Notes: generated by a model not told the origin, from the sequence alone. DNA of 6,315 nt from Lentisphaerota bacterium (GCA_022839525.1 JALHET010000122.1:1-6315); one strand, 5' to 3'. Positions 1 to 5,592 are shown, counted from the first letter of the stretch. Numbers and translations are program-made.

Positions 1-323
1 CCCAAGGCGCGGTCGTCCAACTTCTGGTACGCTCCGGTGATCAGGGGCACCAGTCCCAAATGGTTCCGCTGAGCCAAAACCGACAGGAAAACGAGCATTG
101 TCCGGGTGAACGTGCCGCCCCAGAGCTTTTCGACGGATTGGGCGCGGTCTGCCGGACGGCCCGGCAGGCGGCACCTGCAGAACCGGCGCAACTCGGGCGA
201 ACCCTTCCACTGCCGTTCGAGCGCCTGAACGTCACGCGTCACGCCGTCCGTTTCGCGGCGTGCCTGTGCGGAACCGTACAGCGCACGGGCATACGCGCGG
301 GCATAGGCGCTTTCGCCGTTCAC
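1..323 (-). CDS. atpH: ATP synthase F1 delta subunit, C-terminus cut off by window edge
   Basis: Delta subunit of F1Fo ATP synthase, part of the peripheral stalk that ties the b subunits to the F1 head. I translated it by hand from a GTG at 323-321, giving 107 codons before the window ends. It begins VNGESAYARAYARALYGSA, the usual 'YA.ALY..A' opening of the family, then has helices with SPELRRF, a short Cys/Arg/Pro stretch (FCRCRLPGRP, residues 48-57), and LVFLSVLAQRNHLGLVPLI, matching the family's 'FL..L...R...L..I...Y' region. The GTG overlaps the atpF TGA (GTGA, 320-323), and GAGG lies 7 nt upstream inside atpF, so translational coupling is likely. It is the fourth gene of the operon, and atpA would be expected next, outside the window. 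Family assignment is firm. The missing C-terminal part, which contacts the b subunit, cannot be judged. Confidence 0.88.
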   Translation of the reverse strand, partial: MNGESAYARAYARALYGSAQARRETDGVTRDVQALERQWKGSPELRRFCRCRLPGRPADRAQSVEKLWGGTFTRTMLVFLSVLAQRNHLGLVPLITGAYQKLDDRAL

Positions 324-871
324 AGCTTCACCTCGCCGAGAAACTCCGCCTGATACGTGCGCTTCTGCGCGTCCGTGAGTTCCTGCCGCAGGAAGCGCTC
401 AAGCGTATCGGCGAGACGGTTGGCCGCATCGAGGCGCACCGCCTCGGCCGCCTTGCCGCGCTCCAGTTCCAGCGCCTGCTGCGCCACCTCCATCTGCCGC
501 TGCGCCAACGCTTTGGCCTCCTGTTCCGCCCGGGCGAGGGTCGCCTCCGCCTCGCGTGACGCGCGCTCCGCCAAGCGGCGGGCCTCTTCGTCCGCCTGCT
601 CGATCGTCCGCTGTTTACGGTCTTCCGTTTCCGCCAGCTCCTGACGCGCCCGCTTGGCGCCGTCCAGAGCGTCGCCGATCGATTTCTCGCGCCCCTCAAC
701 CGCGCGCAGGATCGGCTTCCAGAGCAGCTTGTGCAGACAGAAGGCGGCGATTCCGAAGGCCAGCCACGTCAGCAGGAGCATCTGCCCCGAGACCTCCATG
801 ACGTCGCTCGGCAACTTCTGGATCGGCTCCGGTATGCCCGGAACGGCAACCGTATGTTCTACGTCAGCCAT
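320..871 (-). CDS. atpF: ATP synthase Fo subunit b
   Basis: Subunit b, the membrane-anchored peripheral stalk of ATP synthase. The protein is 183 aa. An N-terminal stretch of about 28 residues precedes one hydrophobic membrane segment (about 29-50, MLLLTWLAFGIAAFCLHKLL). The family signature WKPILRAVEGREKSI (51-65) follows, then a long charged Ala/Glu/Arg/Gln-rich helix (about 66-165) that should form the coiled-coil stalk. The N-terminal extension before the membrane segment is longer than in E. coli b (156 aa), where the segment starts almost at residue 1. The ATG at 871-869 has AGGA 8 nt upstream. It lies 115 nt downstream of atpE, an unusually wide gap holding a hairpin, and its TGA overlaps the atpH GTG start. 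Only one b-type gene is visible, so a b homodimer is the simple reading. Confidence 0.93.
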   Translation of the reverse strand: MADVEHTVAVPGIPEPIQKLPSDVMEVSGQMLLLTWLAFGIAAFCLHKLLWKPILRAVEGREKSIGDALDGAKRARQELAETEDRKQRTIEQADEEARRLAERASREAEATLARAEQEAKALAQRQMEVAQQALELERGKAAEAVRLDAANRLADTLERFLRQELTDAQKRTYQAEFLGEVKL

Positions 872-934
872 GGCACATTCCTAAAATGAGCGGTACGCGT
901 CTTTGTGCGGTGCGTACGGACGGCACGGATACCG

Positions 935-963
935 CCCCTCCACCGCGCATGCCGATGGAGGGG
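935..963 (-). promoter_or_regulatory. GC-rich intercistronic hairpin between atpE and atpF
   Basis: A perfect 8-bp inverted repeat, CCCCTCCA (935-942) and TGGAGGGG (956-963), encloses a 13-nt loop. In the minus-strand transcript it begins 23 nt after the atpE stop and lies 63 nt before the atpF start. No T-run follows it, so it does not look like an intrinsic terminator. A 3'-end stabiliser or RNA-processing element that raises atpE mRNA relative to downstream genes is plausible, since the c subunit is needed in many copies per complex. A second, weaker structure (GCGGTGC...GCAC...ACCGC, about 907-935) lies next to it and could compete. Confidence 0.5.
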
Positions 964-986
964 CGGGCTCTGTCCCGGCCGACCCG

Positions 987-1205
987 TTAGCCCTTCATCA
1001 GGCAGATCACCAGGGCGAACAGCGCCACGCCTTCGATTAAGGCGCCGCCGATGATCATCGCCGTCTGGAGCTTCGCCTGTAGCTCGGGCTGGCGGGCCAT
1101 ACTCTGCAGCCCCACCGCAAACAGGCACGCGATCCCGCTCGCCGCGCCAATCATAATAACGCCCGCGCCGATCGCCGCCGCACTCATCGCCATTGGAACC
1201 ATCAT
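987..1205 (-). CDS. atpE: ATP synthase Fo subunit c (proteolipid)
   Basis: Subunit c, which forms the rotating membrane ring that carries ions in ATP synthase. At 72 aa it is of normal length. It is a hairpin of two membrane helices (about 9-35 and 46-69) joined by the polar loop ARQPE (37-41). Glu58 in GALIEGVALF is the ion-binding carboxylate. No Ser/Thr follows Glu58 and the first helix lacks the Gln seen in Na+-dependent rings such as that of Ilyobacter, so proton coupling is likely (inference). The glycine motif of helix 1 is altered to G20-x-A22-x-G24-x-A26. The ATG at 1205 has GAGG 6 nt upstream; a second ATG follows directly. It lies 22 nt after atpB. Confidence 0.96.
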   Translation of the reverse strand: MMVPMAMSAAAIGAGVIMIGAASGIACLFAVGLQSMARQPELQAKLQTAMIIGGALIEGVALFALVICLMKG

Positions 1206-1227
1206 CTCGTACCTCGTTTCTTTCCGT

Positions 1228-2007
1228 TCAGTGTGCCGGATTCACCATCATGTTCATGAAAATCGCCGAGAGCAGGGTAAAGATGTACGCCTGCAAAAAC
1301 GCCACAAACAGCTCGAAGAAATACATCATCACCGCCATCGGCACAGAGGGAAAGGCAACCCAGCCGTAAACAACCACCATGCCGAGCAGGGAGTAGATCA
1401 CGATGTGCCCAGCCAGCAGGTTGCAGAAGAGGCGGATCGTCAACGCGAACACGCGGGAAAACAAGCTGATCACCTCCATCACCGCCATCACCGGCGTGAT
1501 CCACCCCGGCAGACCCTGCGGGACGAAGGCGGACTTCAGGCCGCGCAGGCCGCGCAGTTTCAGCACCGCACCGAGGCAGGTGAACATGAAAATCGTAGCC
1601 AGCCCCGCCGTCACGTTAACGTTGCCGGTCGCCGTGCTGAAGAGCGGCACCAGCCCGAGCAGGTTGGCAGTGAAAATGAAAATGAAAAGCGTGCAGAAGA
1701 ACGAGAGGAACCGGCGCCCGCACGCCGCGCCGAAATTGGGGTAGACGATCTGGTCGCGGATGAAGACGACATACGCCTCGGCCACGGCCGCGAGGCCTTT
1801 GGGTACCTCGGCATAAGACCGGCGCACCGCGACCGCCATGGCGATCAGGAGCGCGGCGACAACGAAAACCATCACCGAATCGTAGCGGAACCACTCGATC
1901 ACACTGCAATGGACAAACGGCAGGTTCCATGCGTCCACGGATCCCGCGTGATGCATCACATGGTGGTTGATAAAACCCTGAATGACGTCCTGTTTTTCCA
2001 TGGCCAC
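1228..2007 (-). CDS. atpB: ATP synthase Fo subunit a
   Basis: Subunit a, the membrane stator that forms the proton half-channels against the c ring. It has 259 aa with several hydrophobic segments (about 44-62, 100-122, 133-150, 172-190, 200-218, 225-255). The essential arginine is Arg192 in ALTIRLFCNLLAGH (E. coli Arg210), and Gln239 matches E. coli Gln252. His201 and Glu232 occupy the positions of E. coli Glu219 and His245, the swapped arrangement also seen in mitochondria and many bacteria. Asn/Thr in GNVNVTAG are also typical. Residue 195, often Gly or Ala in the family, is Cys here. The start is either GTG at 2007 (AAGG 6 nt upstream) or ATG at 2001; spacing favours GTG slightly. It is the first gene of the operon, downstream of a strong promoter candidate, with no atpI before it. 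Confidence 0.95.
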   Translation of the reverse strand: MAMEKQDVIQGFINHHVMHHAGSVDAWNLPFVHCSVIEWFRYDSVMVFVVAALLIAMAVAVRRSYAEVPKGLAAVAEAYVVFIRDQIVYPNFGAACGRRFLSFFCTLFIFIFTANLLGLVPLFSTATGNVNVTAGLATIFMFTCLGAVLKLRGLRGLKSAFVPQGLPGWITPVMAVMEVISLFSRVFALTIRLFCNLLAGHIVIYSLLGMVVVYGWVAFPSVPMAVMMYFFELFVAFLQAYIFTLLSAIFMNMMVNPAH

Positions 2008-2160
2008 GGCAAACCTTGCGCGCTGCTATCCGCCGCGACTGCGGGATGTCGAGGGGGTCATTCGCTCATGTCGGATTCGTTTTCAGGATCACAAGCTGGG
2101 GCAATAACCGAATGGGGACAGGACATCCGCAATCAATCAACAATAATCAATATGCCGTTT
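2008..2160 (-). promoter_or_regulatory. Long untranslated leader of atpB with AT-rich tract
   Basis: If transcription starts near 2155, atpB has a leader of about 150 nt. Its first part is strikingly AT-rich for this genome, with repeated ATCAA/TTGAT units at about 2129-2151. The rest is GC-rich and can form only short stems, such as CCGC-AGTC-GCGG about 35 nt before the start. I recognise no known riboswitch or ribosomal-protein leader. A 22-codon open frame (2126-2058) lacks a ribosome binding site. Confidence 0.35.
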
Positions 2161-2161
2161 G

Positions 2162-2191
2162 ACTATACCGGATGTGGCGTTCCCGTGTCAA
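2162..2191 (-). promoter_or_regulatory. Sigma-70-type promoter for the atp operon
   Basis: On the minus strand TTGACA (2191-2186) is followed by an 18-bp spacer and TATAGT (2167-2162), a perfect -35 and a five-of-six -10. Transcription should start near 2155, about 150 nt before atpB. It is the best promoter match in the window and points the right way, at the head of the atp operon. The start site is inferred. Confidence 0.65.
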
Positions 2192-2221
2192 TGTCGAATC
2201 CGCGGCCTGAGAATGCGCCGA

Positions 2222-2246
2222 AAGCGGCTGCCGCTTGAAGCGGCTT
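2222..2246. repeat. Triple AAGCGGC/GCCGCTT repeat forming mutually exclusive hairpins
   Basis: Three copies of a 7-mer lie 1 nt apart: AAGCGGC (2222-2228), its reverse complement GCCGCTT (2230-2236), and AAGCGGC again (2238-2244). The middle copy can pair with either neighbour. The array overlaps the putative -35 of ispE. It could act as an operator, as a cruciform, or as structure in a transcript starting further upstream. No T-run follows it on the plus strand. Confidence 0.45.
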
Positions 2247-2263
2247 CCCGTTTCTGGCACAAT
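2235..2263 (+). promoter_or_regulatory. Possible promoter for ispE
   Basis: TTGAAG (2235-2240), a 17-bp spacer and CACAAT (2258-2263) match the sigma-70 consensus at four of six positions in each box. A TG at 2255-2256 adds an extended -10. Transcription would begin near 2270, only a few bases before the ispE ATG at 2274, giving a nearly leaderless mRNA. This fits the absence of a good ribosome binding site there. A modest match, so only a candidate. Confidence 0.35.
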
Positions 2264-2273
2264 ACGACGGCAA

Positions 2274-3179
2274 ATGGATCGAGCAGGTTCCAGCCTTACT
2301 GTTGAAGCGCGGGCCAAGATCAACCTGACGCTGGAGATCCTCGGCAAACGGGCTGACGGATATCACGAGCTGCGCAGCATCGTGATGCCGGTCAGCCTGT
2401 CGGACACGGTGTCCCTGACCTCCACCTATGCGCAGGTCGCGATGACGGTCACGGTCAGTCCGGGCGTGGATCTCGCGAAGATCGGCACGGTGGACCGCAA
2501 TCTGGCCGTGCGCGCGGCGCGGCTGATGCAGGAGCGTTACCGCGTGAACGCCGGCGCGCGCATCCACATCCACAAGCGCATCCCCATCGGCGGCGGGCTC
2601 GGCGGCGGCAGCGCGGACGCGGCCGGCGTGATCCTCGGGCTCGACCGGCTCTGGAACCTGGCGCGGCCGCGCGAAGAGCTCGTGGCGCTGGGCGGGGAGC
2701 TGGGCAGCGATGTGCCCGCGATGGTCTACGGCGGCGCGGTCGTCATGGAGGGCCGCGGCGAGCGCGTACGCGGGGTTTTCGAGGCCCCCCCCCAGACCCC
2801 GTGCGGGGGGTTCTGGCTGGTGATCGCCAACCCCGGCATCATGTGCCCGACCCCGGATGTTTTCAAGAAATGGAGAGGAGGCTTGACGGCGAACCCCCTC
2901 ATTCTCCATAATATGCTTTCTTCTATCCGAACCAGCGACGTGTCGGCTGCGGCGGATGCGCTTTATAACGGTTTGCAGCCGGGGGTTTTCGATTCTTATC
3001 CCGAAGTGGCTCAGACAGCCGCGCAGCTTCACGATGCGGGGTGTTTGGGCGTTTTGCTCTCCGGCAGTGGCGCGTCGGTCTTCGGTCTGGTGCGGAACGA
3101 GGCCCACGGGCAGGAGATCAGCCGGAGGCTGGGCTCTGGCGTATGGCATGTGTTGGTGCGCACTTGCCCGGTGGTGTAA
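2274..3179 (+). CDS. ispE: 4-diphosphocytidyl-2-C-methyl-D-erythritol kinase
   Basis: IspE phosphorylates CDP-methylerythritol with ATP, the fourth step of the MEP pathway to isoprenoid precursors, in the cytoplasm. It is a GHMP kinase of 301 aa, near the family's usual 280-300. AKINLTLEILGKRADGYHEL (14-33) carries catalytic Lys15. PIGGGLGGGSADAAG (104-118) is the ATP loop. LGSDVP (143-148) carries catalytic Asp146. LLSGSGASVFGL (261-272) is the third GHMP motif. I chose ATG 2274; the frame is open back to a TTG at 2235, but those residues are not family-like. Odd points: a Pro/Gly-rich stretch (EAPPQTPCGG, 170-179) encoded by a C9 run and hairpin, and an apparent shift to more AT-rich codons after about 2860. 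The last four codons and TAA lie inside tRNA-Gln. Confidence 0.94.
   Translation: MDRAGSSLTVEARAKINLTLEILGKRADGYHELRSIVMPVSLSDTVSLTSTYAQVAMTVTVSPGVDLAKIGTVDRNLAVRAARLMQERYRVNAGARIHIHKRIPIGGGLGGGSADAAGVILGLDRLWNLARPREELVALGGELGSDVPAMVYGGAVVMEGRGERVRGVFEAPPQTPCGGFWLVIANPGIMCPTPDVFKKWRGGLTANPLILHNMLSSIRTSDVSAAADALYNGLQPGVFDSYPEVAQTAAQLHDAGCLGVLLSGSGASVFGLVRNEAHGQEISRRLGSGVWHVLVRTCPVV
2785..2816 (+). repeat. C9 homopolymer followed by a strong hairpin inside ispE
   Basis: Nine C residues (2785-2793) run into CCAGA-CCCC-GTGC-GGGG-GGT-TCTGG (2792-2816). This folds into a 4+5 bp hairpin with a 3-nt bulge; the C run could instead pair with the G6 run (2805-2810). It codes for the loop APPQTPCGG, between GHMP motif 2 and the WLVIANPG strand, where E. 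coli IspE appears several residues shorter. A change in C number would shift the frame of ispE. Confidence 0.5.
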
Positions 3180-3238
3180 CGGCAGCACAAGAGACTTTGA
3201 CTCTCTCAGAGGTGGTTCGAATCCACCCCGGGCAACCA
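3165..3238 (+). tRNA. tRNA-Gln, anticodon TTG (UUG)
   Basis: The full cloverleaf folds by hand. Acceptor TGCCCGG (3165-3171) pairs with CCGGGCA (3228-3234), followed by A and an encoded CCA (3236-3238). The D arm is GTG...CAC, the anticodon stem AGAGA/TCTCT (3190-3194 and 3202-3206), with loop CTTTGAC and anticodon TTG at 3197-3199. A four-base variable loop is followed by T arm GGTGG-TTCGAAT-CCACC. It is 74 nt including CCA. It reads CAA codons, and CAG by wobble. It sits between ispE and prs, overlapping the end of ispE by 15 nt, and a T6 run follows directly. No separate promoter is apparent, so it is probably cut from the ispE-prs transcript by RNase P and 3' trimming. Confidence 0.97.
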
Positions 3239-3290
3239 TTTTTTGAATGTTTCAGTTGATGCTGAGGAAAGCGCGAAACGCGCGGAAAAA

Positions 3291-4241
3291 ATGAGAATGA
3301 TCGTATTTTCCGGGACTGCGAACCTGCCGCTGGCCGAAAAGATAATGGCGTATCTCGGCAAGCGGCTCGGGGACATTAACATCCGGCGCTTCCCGGATGG
3401 CGAGACCCACGTCAAGATCGTGGACAATGTGCGCGGCATGGATGTCTATATGGTTCAGCCGATCTGCACGCAGCCCAACGAGATGCTGATGGAACTGCTC
3501 ATCATGATCGATGCCGCGCGCCGCGGTTCAGCCTCGCGCATCACCGCCGTTCTGCCCTATTACGGCTACGCGCGCCAGGACCGCAAAGACCAGCCGCGCG
3601 TGTCGATCACCGCCAAGCTGGTGGCCAACCTGCTGGCCGCGGCAGGCGCCAACCGCGTGCTGACCATGGACCTGCACGCCCAGCAAATCCAAGGATTTTT
3701 TGATATTCCCGTCGACCACCTGCACGCCGCGCCGGTAATGGTGAAGTACCTGCGCGAAATGAAGCTCAAGAAGCCGCTTGTCGTGTCGCCCGATACCGGA
3801 GGGGCAAAAGCGGCTTACGCTTATTCACAAATGCTGGGCACAGGCCTGGCGATTGTGGCGAAGCAGCGTCTGGGAGACGCGGAAGTGGACGCCTTTAGCG
3901 TCGTTGGCGACGTGAAAGGGTGTGACGTGATCATGGTCGATGACATGACCACGACCTGCGGCACGTTGTGTGCGGCAGCGAAGCTCCTGAAGGAAAAGGG
4001 GGCCGCCTCGGTTCGCGCCGCGGTGACCCACATGCCCCTGACGGATAAAGGCGTGCAACGCCTGAAAACAGACACCGGGCTCACAGAACTGGTGGTGACC
4101 GATACGATCCCGTTGCGGGACGATGTGGTCGCCGCTGAACTGCCGATGAAGCTGACCGTGTTGTCTGTCGCCGAGCTGTTGGGCGAAGCGATCCGCAGAA
4201 TCCACAATGACCAGTCCGTCAGTTCGCTGTTCAGGTACTGA
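3291..4241 (+). CDS. prs: Ribose-phosphate pyrophosphokinase (PRPP synthase)
   Basis: Prs makes PRPP from ribose 5-phosphate and ATP, the precursor of purines, pyrimidines, histidine, tryptophan and NAD. With ATG 3291 it has 316 aa, as in E. coli (315). The frame is open upstream to a TTG at 3243, but those 16 residues are not family-like; ATG 3297 is also possible. Family features: RRFPDGE (32-38), YARQDRK (93-99) for ATP, MDLHAQQIQGFFDIPVD (126-142) with His129, SPDTGG (166-171), catalytic flexible-loop Lys191 and Arg193 in AKQRLG, and the PRPP motif MVDDMTTTCGTL (215-226). In that motif the Asp (E. coli 224) is Thr221 and a Gly (226) is Cys223, while Asp217 and Asp218 remain. It lies 52 nt after the tRNA and 27 nt before the L25 gene. 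Confidence 0.96.
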   Translation: MRMIVFSGTANLPLAEKIMAYLGKRLGDINIRRFPDGETHVKIVDNVRGMDVYMVQPICTQPNEMLMELLIMIDAARRGSASRITAVLPYYGYARQDRKDQPRVSITAKLVANLLAAAGANRVLTMDLHAQQIQGFFDIPVDHLHAAPVMVKYLREMKLKKPLVVSPDTGGAKAAYAYSQMLGTGLAIVAKQRLGDAEVDAFSVVGDVKGCDVIMVDDMTTTCGTLCAAAKLLKEKGAASVRAAVTHMPLTDKGVQRLKTDTGLTELVVTDTIPLRDDVVAAELPMKLTVLSVAELLGEAIRRIHNDQSVSSLFRY

Positions 4242-4268
4242 CGGGCATTCTTAATGACAGAGGAAAAA

Positions 4269-4964
4269 ATGGCGAACGAAGAGATCAGGATGAAAGCCGA
4301 GCTGCGTACGGAACAGGGTTCCTGTGCGGCCGGCCGTTTGCGCCGCGCCGGGAGTGTTCCCGCCGCGGTGAACCGGATCGGGGGCGGCACGACGTTGGTG
4401 AAGTTTGACGCGCATGCGCTGAAGGCCATGCTGCGTCACCATGCCAGCGAGCAGATGCTTGTCACGCTCGAACTGGACGGTAAAGACGTGCCTGCGCTGA
4501 TGCGCGAGGTGCAGTACGATGTGATCACCGGAAACCCGATCCATGCGGATTTCGGCGAGATTTCGCTGACCAAGAAGATCCGTGTTCCGATCGCGGTGCG
4601 GCTGGTGGGCGAGCCCGAGGGCGTAAAGGTGGATGGCGGCATCCTGCAACAGATGCTCCGCACCGTCGACGTGGACTGCCTGCCAACAGCGATCGTCGAT
4701 CGCTTCGACGTGGATATCTCGGCGCTCAAGCTGAATCAGTCGCTTTTCGTGCGCGATCTGAAAATGGGTGACGCGTACACGATCATCACCGGCAAGGATG
4801 TGGTGGTGGCGACGATCGCCAAGCCCGAGGAAGAGGCTGCGGAGACGCCTGCTGAAGAGGCCGTTTCCGCAACACCGGAAGTGATTGCCAAGGGCAAGAA
4901 GGAAGAGGATGCCGCCGAAGGCGCCGCTGCCCCTGCCGCAAAGGCACCCGCTGCCAAGAAATAA
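4269..4964 (+). CDS. rplY: 50S ribosomal protein L25, CTC/TL5 type
   Basis: L25 of the long CTC/TL5 type binds 5S rRNA in the large ribosomal subunit. At 231 aa it has an N-terminal 5S-binding domain (about 1-95: MKAELRTEQGS, RLRRAGSVPA, MREVQYDVITGNPIHADF) and a C-terminal TL5 domain (about 96-184: VRLVGEPEGVKVDGGIL, VDCLP, VDISALKLNQSLFVRDL). A low-complexity Glu/Ala/Lys tail (185-231) ends in KAPAAKK. I prefer ATG 4269 to ATG 4254: AGAGGA stands 4 nt before it, and MANEEIRMKAELR matches the family start. After VPA the usual Tyr-Gly is replaced by AVNRIGGG. The stretch from prs to ssb is compact, with pth 18 nt downstream. 'ctc' is an alternative name. Confidence 0.94.
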   Translation: MANEEIRMKAELRTEQGSCAAGRLRRAGSVPAAVNRIGGGTTLVKFDAHALKAMLRHHASEQMLVTLELDGKDVPALMREVQYDVITGNPIHADFGEISLTKKIRVPIAVRLVGEPEGVKVDGGILQQMLRTVDVDCLPTAIVDRFDVDISALKLNQSLFVRDLKMGDAYTIITGKDVVVATIAKPEEEAAETPAEEAVSATPEVIAKGKKEEDAAEGAAAPAAKAPAAKK

Positions 4965-4982
4965 CACGGAGGACACGACCGC

Positions 4983-5579
4983 GTGAAAATGATTGCGGGA
5001 CTGGGCAACCCCGGCACGGCCTATGCGAACACACCTCACAATGTCGGTTTCGATGTTGTCGACGAGTTGGCGCAACGGCTCGAGGCCGGCTGGAAAAACA
5101 GTTCCTGGTTCCACGCGCATGTGGCCCGCACCGCCTACGCAGGAGAGACGTTGATGTTGGTGAAGCCTCAGACCTTTATGAATCTGAGCGGAACCAGTGT
5201 GGCACCCCTGCTGCGGTATTATGGTGGCGCCCCGGATGAGCTCACGGTGGTCGTGGATGACGCCGACCTGCCTCTGGGCAGGCTGCGCATCCGGGCGTCC
5301 GGAGGAAGCGGGGGACACCGCGGATTGGCCTCGGTGATCGAGGCGCTGGGAACGGAAGCGTTCCCCCGTATCCGGCTGGGCGTGGGGCGTGACGGGCAGG
5401 GCGGGCTGACAGGCCATGTGCTCGGCAAGTTCGACGGGAAACTCCTCGATCTTGTGCGCGCCATGGTTGAAACGGCCGCCGACGCGGTGCAGTGTCTGAC
5501 CGGAAAAGGTTTGAATGAAGCGATGAACCGGTACAACGGGCGCAACGCCGAAGAGGCTCCGCCCGACGGCCGGGAGTGA
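4983..5579 (+). CDS. pth: Peptidyl-tRNA hydrolase
   Basis: Pth cleaves the ester between peptide and tRNA on peptidyl-tRNAs that fall off the ribosome, recycling tRNA in the cytoplasm. It has 198 aa, the usual size. Conserved elements are IAGLGNPG (4-11) with Asn9, TPHNVGF (17-23) with catalytic His19, KPQTFMNLSG (61-70) with Asn67, VVDDADLPLG (90-99) with Asp92 in the place of E. coli Asp93, GGSGGHRGLASV (107-118), and RLGVGR (131-136). Arg113 stands where E. coli has Asn114. The GTG start at 4983 is preferred because GGAGGA (4968-4973) lies 9 nt upstream; ATG 4989 would be 15 nt away. It follows the L25 gene by 18 nt and precedes rpsF by 13 nt, so probably lies in the same operon. Confidence 0.96.
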   Translation: MKMIAGLGNPGTAYANTPHNVGFDVVDELAQRLEAGWKNSSWFHAHVARTAYAGETLMLVKPQTFMNLSGTSVAPLLRYYGGAPDELTVVVDDADLPLGRLRIRASGGSGGHRGLASVIEALGTEAFPRIRLGVGRDGQGGLTGHVLGKFDGKLLDLVRAMVETAADAVQCLTGKGLNEAMNRYNGRNAEEAPPDGRE

Positions 5580-5592
5580 GATTGGAAATCCC

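Noticed and set aside
2058..2126. 22-codon leader ORF before atpB on the minus strand
   Set aside because: There is no ribosome binding site before its ATG and no recognisable leader-peptide composition; an ORF of this length is expected by chance.
1051..2238. 395-codon plus-strand ORF opposite atpB and atpE
   Set aside because: It is antisense to two clearly identified ATP synthase genes; its His/Arg-rich composition is the shadow of GC-rich coding on the other strand.
2163..3239. 358-codon minus-strand ORF opposite ispE and the tRNA, starting MVARGGFEPP
   Set aside because: It is antisense to ispE; its start is the reverse complement of tRNA-Gln, a known source of false 'GGFEPP' annotations.
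3239..3244. T6 run after tRNA-Gln as an intrinsic terminator
   Set aside because: The only stem just before it is the tRNA itself, and prs follows closely with no promoter that I can see; read-through is more likely.
3243..3290. N-terminal extension of Prs from the upstream TTG
   Set aside because: The 16 residues are not family-like and the TTG lies within the T-run just after the tRNA; starting at ATG 3291 gives the usual length and N-terminus.
5580..5590. Small GATT-GGA-AATC hairpin at the rpsF ribosome binding site as an S6-S18 autoregulatory element
   Set aside because: Four weak base pairs, and it lacks the conserved CCG-bulge motif of the known S6-S18 leader.
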